From an uncultured Microbulbifer sp. (lineage in GTDB: Bacteria; Pseudomonadota; Gammaproteobacteria; Pseudomonadales; Cellvibrionaceae): DNA of 64,000 nucleotides. The notes beneath the pieces were generated by a model. It was given only the letters and a program-made list of their open reading frames with translations, was not told where the DNA came from and did not search any database. The DNA is taken from NCBI RefSeq assembly GCF_947504145.1, contig NZ_CANNGQ010000003.1, positions 620,001 to 684,000 of the forward strand. The letters run 5' to 3'. The position numbers and the translations under genes were made by a program. Numbering within the stretch: position 1 is the first letter of the stretch; each line of letters opens with the position of its first letter. Shown here piece by piece: positions 47,701 to 54,348 of the stretch.

Positions 47701-48482
47701 GCTTTGACGTGGGCAACCTGGCCCCCGGGGAACGGGGCAACGTTACCTTTGCCGTCACGGTGAATTACCCCATCAGCGTCACCATTCAGCAGACCGAAAA
47801 CACCGCGATCATTACCGATGATGGGGACAATGGCCCAGACCAGAACCCAGACGACAATATCGATACGGATAAGACGCCATTCGAGAACGACACCAATGTC
47901 GACAACATTACTCTGTCGCAACTGCGCCCGGACTATATCTACCCTCCCCGCGAGTGGGTGCGGCAGGCGCCGGAGCTGCACGGGCGGCTGATTTCTGTTG
48001 AGACCGAATCCACCAGCGCCAACCTGCAGGGCGGACGCAACGGCGGTAACTTCGATCCGGCATTTGGCTCCGTAGACGGTAGCTTCTACCCCAATGACTG
48101 GTCGCGGGTATTCCGTAACGACCTCACCATTGACTCAGGCATGAGCCAGAGCAGCCTCGGTCAGCCCGCCAAGTCCAGTCCGCTGGAAATGCACCGGGAT
48201 TTCGCCCCCTACCGCGCAAACTCCCTTTTCGGGGAATTTGAGCGGCCCGCGGCAAGTCCGGAGCCGGAAGGCACTCCGCAATCGGCACCAGCCGCCGAAC
48301 CCCTGCCCGCGCCGCTACAGAGCCTGCCGGAAGAGCCTGTGGACCTGGGTGCAGGGCGCAACCCGGTTCAGCAGCAGCTGGACGAAATTGTCCGCGAATT
48401 GAGCGAGGCGCGAGTATCACCGCTGCTGGCAGCACTGGCGGCAATGACAGTGGAGGAAGCCCAGCACAGGCCCGGCGAGTGA
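38793..48482 (+). CDS. Giant surface protein with LEPR-XLL-like motif, DUF4347 and DUF11-type repeats
   Basis: This 3229-residue acidic protein has no classical signal peptide. At 29-38 LEKRVLLDAS resembles the LEPR-XLL motif found near the N-terminus of very large proteins. Residues about 89-280 form a DUF4347 domain with HLISHGG (H164) and LLYGCNTG (C212), ending at GTWEGLLA. From about 450 to 3030 there are roughly 17 DUF11-like beta-sandwich repeats, many starting (V)DK and containing VTYT..., TLP and DNN...D elements. Two families alternate: doublets of about 310-320 residues (1184-2120) and doublets of 261-264 residues (2249-3030). The last 200 residues are unique and Pro-rich, with no RTX repeats, LPXTG or autotransporter barrel. 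It is likely exported by the four preceding genes and acts as an adhesin or surface filament. Confidence 0.85.
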   Translation: MELNEFSRSSLAQAINQQGRQLTSLRRTLEKRVLLDASVAADISHSTGDTSAPDTAESADTKNGNNQIGNSGDEDNTAESSTPGASQRQELVVIDLQLDDAQALIDDLIQQADEVTEENGFLQLATGERSVSLLTLDADDSLQTVTDYLTHSDQTYDAIHLISHGGAGGIDVGGEELSLTSLVANEAGSHSAQLQSWETSLSANADILLYGCNTGYSLTGEQFIEQVASLTGADVAASDDATGSALRGGDWELEQQKGEVETDIAFSKLLQGTWEGLLAAEPGATIDAPAEDFINESTDITIEFDNLGTDTGYGPFLDVVLGPGADLQNIGGSQGASFVEYTFTGGQWVDSNGNPVLYHPYDFNQTGAIPLPPGQGEGSTWYAIQLPFGSFTGDQPPYEIIASILLDEATGAMVGTPIPIWVRPGFAYGNDPLNNPDVDPPIVAPPIVDQITPTVMLVDKVALDGDGDNASIGDDGETVTGPSEPVTWQVTVDIANASQIDNLVITEEIPENFYYLPGTVTVTYANGATPNFTITEPPEGANLNSELIVTFTDPVEGTTVDNDIVITYSGYVPDVDANGNPIVINDGANDVVLNTASVTGDYNGQTVTDDDDAQIIATATALQKDVALIQDNGDTGFTPGDRVQYTLTMQVSDYMSLDNLVANDLVGDGLEVDPSSISMEVFFNGDTFADTTVGAGNSTVTVNGNGSTSVNVNISQELADRGITSGNLEGDLVPDAVTDGTTTVTITYEATILERYVETGNAVDALDTINNQASVSGTATSANGQTVENNSSEEIVIQGADSSKSVYAVNGSTNPDDLDEISVGDSVTFAIEVDLGTLDYQGITLTDYLPQPVFLAQAPTFVDTAQGTNTPGVNQWGFGPNTEFASWPPGYLDGANVTTSADLGNNSITWNYEAVNQDNSAGGIVQLLFTVEVQDQPFTDGLQLTNIASVAIENTDGTTILDPDGVQVEVLSPELILTKGVVSTDNGNGIFDPTTIGPVTFEGPGGAGTPPWAGGPITSGNLDTAPIDSNLSDVDAGDTVKFAITLENTGGSDAFDLVISDSLPPGFEIPAGAPGLNLQVFTGAGDPVNFSGDLFSGGITLEDPSAMEGALNEGRDPDTGATTDGSNIIIITYDLIASDDVRPNQIIENTAQLEEYGGVDEGNDYTAGNSNINWQDDADVEIAGNTVEKDLVGTNINSTTNANNEAVIGEVITYTVTLTIAEGETPSASIRDTLDQGLEFIGITSVTTSSGDIASTVPLTPAGLAPTVNGQQVIFDLGDITNTNRDNSVAETITITYEVLVDNVAANQSGAQRNNNARFFWDSTDDTVDNPTVQDNNSAPNVTVIEPDLQVDKTLTNTPVPIDGGDAVQYTIVVSHSAFSDTDAFDATFTDTLPPELTGVALSSATLTVNGLDTDVLNLFQTNGNTIETIPGQSFDLLFGDTLTLVVDATVVNNVLVGTQVSNTATVDWQSIDGDDPNERTGEDGAGGSPDDYETDDTFNFTITSPEAAKIIVQSSIEDAFNDRAQVVIGETVIFLAGILIPEGVVEDGNFTDTLPAGMEFVSLNNIIIGNDLTLTGSTFGPPTETVNPDGSTTLDFGSVDQILNVGGQDPLEIDDLIAFVYTVRITNVDTNQAGTDLTNNAEFTSSVNNVSSSATVTVIEPQLTIDKSANILQGDNGDLVNYTITVENPDDGSSTTAYDISFSDPLPAELTGATVSATLTSGAGISDISGNFVIVGGEVVLDPQAALDLEPGELVTITVSGTLANTVAGSTITNTSDIDWTSLDGADPNERTGDDGEGGPLNDYATSDQVEITVNGPAFEKTLVSTSQNDGLNDDTEATIGEIVTFSVTVTVPEATLSGQITDVYGPGFEFIDLVGVSASNPGATPITPGDVTVTNDAGNNTVEFDFGTLQNTDTDNTTVETITLTYRVRVTDIPANVQGVTLTNDATLSYDTDGDTIPDADLTDDASVDIVEPELIVDKQLLSGSPLTLGGLATYQLTIRLDPSSGANAYNVTIEDAQPPFIASVENVQISVTGGSPTIVNNSTANLLSLDVSEIDSTTVITITIDARVTSDTAAIGQSTTNTVEVESTSLDTPPGGNDTAIEREYDYTDSVTAPIGAVDLFVDKDDAGITAAPGDDITYTINYGNTGNIDATGVVITESLPEYVTFNPADNPGWTLNGDILTFNIGDLAAGASGSVELVVTVIDPLPAGVDETNNTVSIDGDESNGTDPTPDNNTDEDVTPLEAAPDYVIDKVEEFDDPAFPGETISWSITITNEGNQDGTGVIITDQLPSTPFVSGYTASDGGVVDTDAGTVVWDIGDLAVGETVTVTLTGVVADQVPPRIPQQINAVEVTDDGTNGPDPTPENNVDSETFDITEVDLSITKDDGGISTTPGGTVVYTLTYSNLGTALADNVAITETLPPNTTFDATSSTAGWVDNGDGTLTFDLGTLDPGETGTVEFAVIVDAPLPAGVEEILNNTEISYDDGRGPDQNLDNNTAEDNTPIDAQPDYVIDKIENFTDPANPGDTIEWTIEVSNQGNQDGTGVVVTDTLPDLGLFNNFTADNGGVIDLSNATVTWDIGDLAVGESVTLTLSAVVNDLVPSAIPTQLNSVEVSDDGANGPDPTPENNNDSESFRIVYVDVAIDKSASTDTALPGDTVIYTLEYTNFGTALATGNVITETLPENTQFDAANSTPGWVVSGDQFTFDIGDLAPGDDGQIQFAVIIDNPLPAGVDTFNNSARIDDDGNNGPDQNPDNNTSTDRSNTDVLVRAAPDYAIDKIENFADPTRPGNTISWTIVATNEGNQDGTGVVITDQLPDQSLFSDFIASDGGIVDTVAGTVTWNIGDLAVGESVTLTLTTTVNDQIPANVSGQVNTVTIDDDGDNGPDPTPENNTDSETFEILFVDLFIDKDDNGVVPRPTESIIYTLDYGNRGNATSTGVVITETLPPNTTFDAANSTPGWVQNGDTYSFDVGNLAPGERGNVTFAVTVNYPISVTIQQTENTAIITDDGDNGPDQNPDDNIDTDKTPFENDTNVDNITLSQLRPDYIYPPREWVRQAPELHGRLISVETESTSANLQGGRNGGNFDPAFGSVDGSFYPNDWSRVFRNDLTIDSGMSQSSLGQPAKSSPLEMHRDFAPYRANSLFGEFERPAASPEPEGTPQSAPAAEPLPAPLQSLPEEPVDLGAGRNPVQQQLDEIVRELSEARVSPLLAALAAMTVEEAQHRPGE
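45159..47880 (+). repeat. Tandem 261-264-residue super-repeats in the giant protein
   Basis: Each unit is a pair: an A repeat beginning PDYVIDK or PDYAIDK (45537, 46320, 47112; periods 783 and 792 bases) and a B repeat beginning VDL/VDV (45927, 46716, 47502). An extra B copy stands at 45159. Units share long stretches such as NEGNQDGTGV and GDLAVGE. Unit similarity is high enough to permit recombination and length change. Confidence 0.85.
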
Positions 48483-48794
48483 GCTGCAACCCTGGCGCGT
48501 ACCAATTAGCCCGCCAAATGGCGGGCGACACAATATGTCAAATGACTGGTGCGTTCGGTCAACTCACTGCGCAGAAGATAACTTATGTTGCTGCGGTGGG
48601 CGGACCATGCGGAGAGTCATTCATGCACCGGATTTCGAAATCCGTCCGCAAAAATCCAGAGTATGGGGTGTGGCTGCCGTACAATCAGAGCCTTATGCAA
48701 CTGCGCGCATCAAGCCCGATCTTTCGAAACGGTGTATTCGAGCCGAACCGTCGATCAGCAATCACAATAATTGAGTTTCAGCCGAGCCAAGACC
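48483..48794 (+). other. Gap between the giant gene and the aldehyde dehydrogenase
   Basis: A hairpin GCCCGCC (48509-48515) / GGCGGGC (48520-48526) with a 4-base loop lies just after the giant gene; it has no T-run and is only a weak terminator candidate. The rest holds no recognisable gene; it must contain the dehydrogenase promoter, which I cannot place. Confidence 0.5.
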
Positions 48795-50240
48795 ATGACC
48801 GAAACCACCGCCCCTGTAGAAAATCAGCAATCTCAGGAACTCCAATCCCTGCTGACGCAGCAGCGTCAGGCTTATATGGCCAACCCATCGCCAGACCGTG
48901 AACAGCGAGTCAACGATCTGCGCACCTTGGCGCGCATGATTCGCGAGCATCAGGACGACTTGGTCAAAGCCGTGAGCGCCGACTACGGCAACCGCTCCCA
49001 CCACGAAACCCTGTTTGCGGAGATCTTTCCCGCACTGGACGGCATCAAGGACACCATCAAGCGGCTCAAGAAGTGGATGAAGCCCCAGCGGCGGCATATC
49101 GACATCACCGCCTTCCCCACTTCATCCACCAAGGTAATTCCTCAACCGCTGGGTGTGGTGGGCGTGATCGTGCCGTGGAACTTCCCCATCAACCTTTCGT
49201 TCGGCCCACTGATCAACATCTTTGCCGCCGGCAACCGCGCCATGGTGAAAATGTCGGAAAACTCCCGCAACCTCACTGCACTGCTCAAGCGCATCAGCGG
49301 TGACTACTTCCCGCAAGACAAGCTGGTATTCCTTGAGGAAACCGGTGGTGTGGGCATCGAATTCTCCGCTCTTAAGTTTGACCACCTGATTTTTACCGGC
49401 TCCGGCGCCACAGGCCGCAAGGTTATGGCCGCCGCTGCTGCGAACCTGACACCGGTCACCCTGGAGCTGGGGGGTAAATCCCCGGCGATTGTCGGCCCGG
49501 ATTACGACACCGATACCGCTGTCGAGCGCGTGCTGTTCTGGAAGCTGTTCAACGCCGGGCAAATCTGCACCACGGTGGATTACCTGCTGCTGCCGGAAGA
49601 AAAGGTTGAGGCCTTTGTGGAAAAGGCCAAGAAAGTTTTCAAGAAGCGCTACCCCGAAATTCAGCACGCGGATTACACCTCTGTCATCGACGAGGGCTCC
49701 TTCCAGCGTATCTGGCAGACTCTGGACGACGCCCTCGCCAAAGGCGCCACCGCCATCGATCTGACCGATGGCCAGGGAAGCCGCGAAGACCCACTGAAAA
49801 AATTTCCCGCGCACTTGCTGATTAATGTCAGCGAAGATATGGATGTAATGAAGCGGGAAATTTTTGGCCCGCTACTACCAATCAAAACCTACAACAGCCG
49901 TGAAGAAGTCGCGGACTATATCAACAGCGGCGACCGCCCTCTGGCGATCTACCCGTTTACCAAAGACAAGGAATTGCGGGATTACTACATCGACCATGTG
50001 ATGTCTGGTGGTGTAAGTGTAAACAACGCGGTACTGCACGTGGGTCAGCACGATATTCCGTTCGGCGGTGTCGGCGAAAGTGGCATGGGCCATTACCACG
50101 GCTACGAGGGTTTCCTGACCTTCTCCAAACTGCGCCCGGTGTTCTATCAGGGCCCACTGGATCCGCTGAAGCTGCTGATGCCTCCGTACGGCAACCTGGC
50201 GAATAAAATGATGAAGCTGATGCTGCGTTTGACCAAGTAA
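48795..50240 (+). CDS. Coniferyl aldehyde dehydrogenase-type ALDH
   Basis: This 481-residue NAD(P)-dependent aldehyde dehydrogenase oxidises aldehydes to acids. The general-base glutamate E224 (LELGGK) and nucleophile C258 (AGQICTT) are 34 residues apart as usual, and VPWNFPINLSFGPLI marks the cofactor region. The last third (FGGVGESGMGHYHG, then a hydrophobic tail) resembles the coniferyl-aldehyde and fatty-aldehyde subgroup. The ATG at 48795 is preferred to an upstream TTG at 48771. It stands alone between the giant protein and TonB-dependent receptor 3. A role in lignin-derived or lipid aldehyde detoxification is possible; specificity is uncertain. Confidence 0.85.
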   Translation: MTETTAPVENQQSQELQSLLTQQRQAYMANPSPDREQRVNDLRTLARMIREHQDDLVKAVSADYGNRSHHETLFAEIFPALDGIKDTIKRLKKWMKPQRRHIDITAFPTSSTKVIPQPLGVVGVIVPWNFPINLSFGPLINIFAAGNRAMVKMSENSRNLTALLKRISGDYFPQDKLVFLEETGGVGIEFSALKFDHLIFTGSGATGRKVMAAAAANLTPVTLELGGKSPAIVGPDYDTDTAVERVLFWKLFNAGQICTTVDYLLLPEEKVEAFVEKAKKVFKKRYPEIQHADYTSVIDEGSFQRIWQTLDDALAKGATAIDLTDGQGSREDPLKKFPAHLLINVSEDMDVMKREIFGPLLPIKTYNSREEVADYINSGDRPLAIYPFTKDKELRDYYIDHVMSGGVSVNNAVLHVGQHDIPFGGVGESGMGHYHGYEGFLTFSKLRPVFYQGPLDPLKLLMPPYGNLANKMMKLMLRLTK

Positions 50241-50260
50241 CGCAGGCACCTGATTTTCAA

Positions 50261-50298
50261 CGTATTGCGAAGAGAATAAATTTCGCCTTCGCAATACG
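50261..50298 (+). terminator. Hairpin terminator candidate after the dehydrogenase
   Basis: CGTATTGCGAAG (50261-50272) and CTTCGCAATACG (50287-50298) form a perfect 12-base stem with a 14-base loop, followed by GTTTCAAT. The T-run is weak, but the stem and its place 20 bases after the stop fit termination. Confidence 0.6.
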
Positions 50299-50552
50299 GT
50301 TTCAATACCTCTCCCCTCAAGCCCGCCCCCTCAAGCCCGAAACAAAATTGCGATAAAACCGTAATTTTTGGTAGGGTATTTCCAGAGTTTAGCCAGTCTG
50401 GCGCTCTTTTTTCTGGATTTCATTTAAGAAAACTTCCAGCACCACCGCGACGATGCAACATCGCCGTGCATCCCGGGCAATGATGCCCGCTATCAAATCG
50501 CGCAATCCAGCTCGGATTCATACGGAACACGCGCGATTACAAGGAGAAAAAT
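50299..50552 (+). other. Upstream region of TonB-dependent receptor 3
   Basis: An AT-rich stretch around 50341-50435 is probably promoter territory for the receptor, but no -35/-10 pair stands out. No LacI-type operator, riboswitch-like conserved structure or small gene is visible. A good ribosome binding site (AAGGAGAAAA) precedes the receptor ATG. Confidence 0.45.
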
Positions 50553-52814
50553 ATGCCTGCACCAAACCGCAGCACCCATCACCATTCTGACGCACAAACC
50601 AACCAACCCGTTCTTCCCCGCCGCGCCCACCGCACATTACTGGCCAGCGCCATCGCCCTCTCCACCGCACTCGGCACAAACACCGGCTTCGCCCAGCAGT
50701 CTGTTCTCGAAGAAGTTACGGTCACTGCACAAAAACGCGAACAGTCCATGCAGGATGTCTCCGTTGCCGTGAGCGCGTTCTCCGGCGATGCCATCGACAA
50801 AATGGGTTTTGAGGAAGGGCTGGATATCACCCAGCAGGTTCCCAACATGAACTTCTTCGCCATCTTCGGCGAAGCGTCCAGCCCCTCGGTCAGCCTGCGC
50901 GGCATCAGCCTGGTGAATTTTTCCGACTCTTGGGAATCTCCAGTATCCATCTATGTGGACGACGTTTATCGCGGTAACCCGGCAGGCTCCGCTATTCAAT
51001 TGTTTGACCTGGAGCGCGTGGAAGTATTGCGTGGTCCCCAGGGTACCCTGTACGGCCGCAACACCACCGGCGGCCTGGTGCATTATGTATCCCGCAAACC
51101 TACCGAAACCCTGGAAGCCACCGCAAGCGCCAGTTACGGCACCTATTCCGAGCGCATTCTCGAAGGCACCGTCAGCGGTCCGCTCAGTGAAACCGTGCGC
51201 GGCCGCGTCGCGATCAAAAGCACCCACAACGACGGCTGGCAGACCAACACCGTGAACGGGGAAAAGCTCAACGACACCGACAGCTTTGGCTATCGCACAC
51301 AGCTGGAAATTGACCTCGCCGACAATGCGGGGCTGCTGCTGAATGTGCACGGCAGCAAGGCCGATCAACAATCGGTGGGCTTTGCCCACATGGGCTATCT
51401 ACAGGAAGCAAATGAAGGCGCCGACAAGTGTGCCATCAGCGCGATACAGGCCGGACGCTGCACCAGCGCCTCGTTCGGGATGACCGGTATTGAAGCCACC
51501 GAAGGCAAGTACGGGCCCGAGTATGTCGCCACAGGCGCTACCGATGGGCTCGCCACTCAAATTGATACCTTTGGTACCTCCGCCACCCTCAACTGGGACT
51601 TCGAGAACTTCTCGCTTACCTCTATCACCGCCTACGAAGAGCTGGATAAATTCCTGCAAGACGATGGCGACGGCACCGCGGTCATTTATTTTGATGAGCA
51701 ATACGGTGTGGATGCCGAACAGTACACTCAGGAAATTCGCCTCGACGGCAACACTGAAAAAACAAACTGGGTAACCGGGTTTTATTACTACAAAGACGAC
51801 CGCGGTTTAATTACGCAGGCACCCACCACCGCGGACGGACTGTGGCACCAGGAAATCGTCACCCTTGACAGCGAATCCTGGGCCCTGTTTGGCCAACTCG
51901 AATACGATCTGAGTGAATCTCTGACATTGATCAGTGGCCTGCGCTATACCGAAGAAGAGCGCGATTTCACCCAAGATGCAGGCCCAAGCTTCTATGACGA
52001 AATTGATACCACAGGGGAACTGAGCGATAGCGCCACCACAGGTCGCATCGGGCTTGATTGGCGCCCAAGCGAAGGTACACTGGCTTATGCCAGCTACTCC
52101 ACCGGTTTTAAAAGTGGCGGATTTTCTGGAAGTTACAACGCGCTGCCGGAATCAACTCTGCCGGTTGGCTCGGAAAGTATTCAGAACTTCGAACTCGGCC
52201 TGAAAACCACTCTCGCCGAGGTATATCGTCTGAATGCCGCCGCCTTCCACTACACCGTGGAAGACTATCAGGCACAGGTATTTCTCACGGTGGCCGACGG
52301 CAGCGTGATCACCAATGCCGGGGATGTTACCGGCAGTGGTGCCGAGGTAGAACTGACTGCACCCATCACCGATAACTTTGAAGTCATCGCCGGCGCCGGC
52401 TGGCTCAACACGGAATTCGATTCTGAGCAGATATTTTTCGTCGCCGACGATGCCTACACCCTGGATGGCAACGAACTCCCCTCCGCTCCCGGCTTCACCT
52501 ACAACCTGGTTGCCCGCTATTACCAGAGCCTTGGCAGCAATGGCGATCTGGTACTGCAGGGCGATTATTCCTGGCAGGATGACCACTACCTGCAGGTAGA
52601 AAACGATCCCTACTCAATGCAGTCCGCCTACGGCCTCGCCAACGCCAAAGTCAGCTGGCACTCGCCGACGGATGCCTACAGCATCGAAGCCTTCGCCCGC
52701 AATCTCACCAACGAAGAGTACTTCACCTACCAAAACACCCTCGGTTCCGACTGGGGTTACGGCGTGTGGGGCCAACCCCGCACCGCCGGATTACGATTTA
52801 ACTGGAAGATGTAA
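50553..52814 (+). CDS. TonB-dependent receptor 3
   Basis: This 753-residue outer-membrane receptor has a signal peptide (about residues 1-48, ending GFAQ), a TonB-box-like EEVTVTAQKRE, a plug with VSLRGISLVNFSDSWESPVSIYVDDVY and VEVLRGPQGTLYGRNTTGG, and a barrel ending LRFNWKM. The shorter length and plug type differ from receptors 1 and 2; it belongs to the siderophore/FyuA-like and general iron-complex group that also takes up other ligands. It is a single-gene unit with a strong ribosome binding site and a terminator after it. The neighbouring aldehyde dehydrogenase does not reveal its ligand. Confidence 0.9.
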   Translation: MPAPNRSTHHHSDAQTNQPVLPRRAHRTLLASAIALSTALGTNTGFAQQSVLEEVTVTAQKREQSMQDVSVAVSAFSGDAIDKMGFEEGLDITQQVPNMNFFAIFGEASSPSVSLRGISLVNFSDSWESPVSIYVDDVYRGNPAGSAIQLFDLERVEVLRGPQGTLYGRNTTGGLVHYVSRKPTETLEATASASYGTYSERILEGTVSGPLSETVRGRVAIKSTHNDGWQTNTVNGEKLNDTDSFGYRTQLEIDLADNAGLLLNVHGSKADQQSVGFAHMGYLQEANEGADKCAISAIQAGRCTSASFGMTGIEATEGKYGPEYVATGATDGLATQIDTFGTSATLNWDFENFSLTSITAYEELDKFLQDDGDGTAVIYFDEQYGVDAEQYTQEIRLDGNTEKTNWVTGFYYYKDDRGLITQAPTTADGLWHQEIVTLDSESWALFGQLEYDLSESLTLISGLRYTEEERDFTQDAGPSFYDEIDTTGELSDSATTGRIGLDWRPSEGTLAYASYSTGFKSGGFSGSYNALPESTLPVGSESIQNFELGLKTTLAEVYRLNAAAFHYTVEDYQAQVFLTVADGSVITNAGDVTGSGAEVELTAPITDNFEVIAGAGWLNTEFDSEQIFFVADDAYTLDGNELPSAPGFTYNLVARYYQSLGSNGDLVLQGDYSWQDDHYLQVENDPYSMQSAYGLANAKVSWHSPTDAYSIEAFARNLTNEEYFTYQNTLGSDWGYGVWGQPRTAGLRFNWKM

Positions 52815-52831
52815 AACATCCCCCCAAAAAA

Positions 52832-52861
52832 GCCGCTCCATTCGGAGCGGCATTTTAATTT
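52832..52861 (+). terminator. Terminator after TonB-dependent receptor 3
   Basis: GCCGCTCC (52832-52839), loop ATTC, GGAGCGGC (52844-52851), then ATTTTAATTT. The other strand has a T6 run beside the same stem, so it could work in both directions. Confidence 0.85.
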
Positions 52862-52970
52862 CAGCCCTACCTGACTGGTACGTTCATACCCCGAATTTCA
52901 CTTCAAGACCGCTTGCTCCATCGGTAGAATCCTCCGCTTCCGTTCAAGCACTTTTCAAAAGGAACTGAAA

Positions 52971-53948
52971 GTGAGCACTCTTCTCCTGTGTAACCGGGCA
53001 CTAAGCGCACCCGCCATTCAACGAGCCTGTAGCGTCAATCTTCAGCAATATTCCGAACTCCACAATCCCGCGCCGCAATTTGTCAAAGCCAATACACCTT
53101 ACCTTTTGAACGGTCATAGTGACGCTCAGGGCAAGCACATTCAGGCACTACTGGCACCGAAGCATATTTCACAGCCAGTTACCGAGCTGTCGCTAACCTT
53201 CGGTGAAGACAACACCCTGGCCCTTGCTGCCATAATGGGGCAATTGAAGGATTACAATATTGCGCTGACCGGCGCTTCGACCAGTGTTTACGGCGAGCGC
53301 ATCAGCGGCTTCGCCAAGTCGGTAAAAGAGTACCAGGTGGCACTGCTCAACTACCGAGATGCCATACAGAACAGAGCAAGCAATCAGGCACAACTGAAGC
53401 AGAGAGCACACCATGCCTTCAACCGAATGCAGACACAGTTCCGCGCCGAACTTCATGTGGTAAACAGCCATATCCGATCCCGCCGGGGAACCCCGCTGAC
53501 CAGTGTCGAGCGAGGCATCAATATTGCCCGCAGCAGCCGCAATGTGGCGAAATTGCAACTCAGTAGTGAGATTGAGGCGCACAGGCTGGTAAAGTTGAGT
53601 CAGCACACCAAGCTGCTCGGGAACGGGCTGGCTGTGATCGATTTTGGGTCCCGCGTGGGCAAAGTGCATAATAGCTATCAAGCTGGAGGAAATTGGGAGC
53701 GTGATCTCTTTATCGAATCCAGCTCTTTTGCGGCCGGAGCAACAACGGGTTTACTTACAGCTAAAGTCGGATCGGCGGCTCTCATATTCGCTCTCGCGCT
53801 CACGCCTGTTGGGTGGGCTGGCCTAGTACTAGTTGCAGGAGGAGCGCTTGTCGCTGCTTCGTCTGCCGGGGCGGCTATTTATGCGACAAATAAGACTCAA
53901 GAAAATGCAGGGGCAACTTATGACAACATCACTCAATGGATCAATTAA
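52971..53948 (+). CDS. Hypothetical protein with C-terminal membrane hairpin; possible pore-forming toxin
   Basis: I do not recognise a family for this 325-residue protein. It starts at GTG with AAAAGGAA before it. Residues 1-240 are mostly soluble and helical, rich in basic and Gln residues, without a signal peptide. Residues about 250-307 are strongly hydrophobic and Gly/Ala-rich (AAGATTGLL, SAALIFALALTPVGWAGLVLV split by short turns), resembling the membrane hairpin of colicin-like or T6SS pore-forming effectors. The gene's 3' part is more AT-rich than the rest of the window. A small two-helix membrane protein gene follows two bases later, the usual place for an immunity gene. The toxin role is inferred from architecture only. 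Confidence 0.6.
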   Translation: MSTLLLCNRALSAPAIQRACSVNLQQYSELHNPAPQFVKANTPYLLNGHSDAQGKHIQALLAPKHISQPVTELSLTFGEDNTLALAAIMGQLKDYNIALTGASTSVYGERISGFAKSVKEYQVALLNYRDAIQNRASNQAQLKQRAHHAFNRMQTQFRAELHVVNSHIRSRRGTPLTSVERGINIARSSRNVAKLQLSSEIEAHRLVKLSQHTKLLGNGLAVIDFGSRVGKVHNSYQAGGNWERDLFIESSSFAAGATTGLLTAKVGSAALIFALALTPVGWAGLVLVAGGALVAASSAGAAIYATNKTQENAGATYDNITQWIN

Positions 53949-53950
53949 CC

Positions 53951-54319
53951 ATGTCGATTGAGTTCAAGCTATTCACTGTGTTTTTTGCGTTTATGTTTTT
54001 GACCTGCATCCTGTTTATCATGTTCGGGCAGCTAACTGTTCGGAAACTAAGAAAAAATCCGGAAACGAAACATCAGCTCGGTATTGAATTTACCAGCGGC
54101 TGGGACATCCTTAATGTTGCACAAGCATTAGCTATCCCAAAGTCTTGGAGTAAGAAAATGGAAAAAAGCCCAATTTCATTTTTAAATGCCGATTGTGAAG
54201 CCATCGAAAAGCATACAAACAAACTTGATAAGTTGTTGGCCAAGATTTTTACGCTGTTTTTTCTTGGTACGGGAGTCTCGCTTCTGGCAATGCTTTCTTA
54301 CGATCTGCTAAAAGGTTAA
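53951..54319 (+). CDS. Small two-helix membrane protein; possible immunity protein
   Basis: This 122-residue protein has an N-terminal membrane helix (about residues 7-30, FTVFFAFMFLTCILFIMF), a soluble middle of some 65 residues, and a C-terminal helix (about 96-117). An alternative start at 53936 would add five residues and overlap the upstream gene by 13 bases; neither start has a clear ribosome binding site, which suggests coupling to the gene before it. Base composition is AT-rich relative to the surroundings, hinting at transfer. No family is recognised. Position and topology suit an immunity protein against a membrane-acting toxin, but this is inference. Confidence 0.55.
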   Translation: MSIEFKLFTVFFAFMFLTCILFIMFGQLTVRKLRKNPETKHQLGIEFTSGWDILNVAQALAIPKSWSKKMEKSPISFLNADCEAIEKHTNKLDKLLAKIFTLFFLGTGVSLLAMLSYDLLKG

Positions 54320-54348
54320 TTCGCTTTACAAACCTGCCGCGGTACCCG

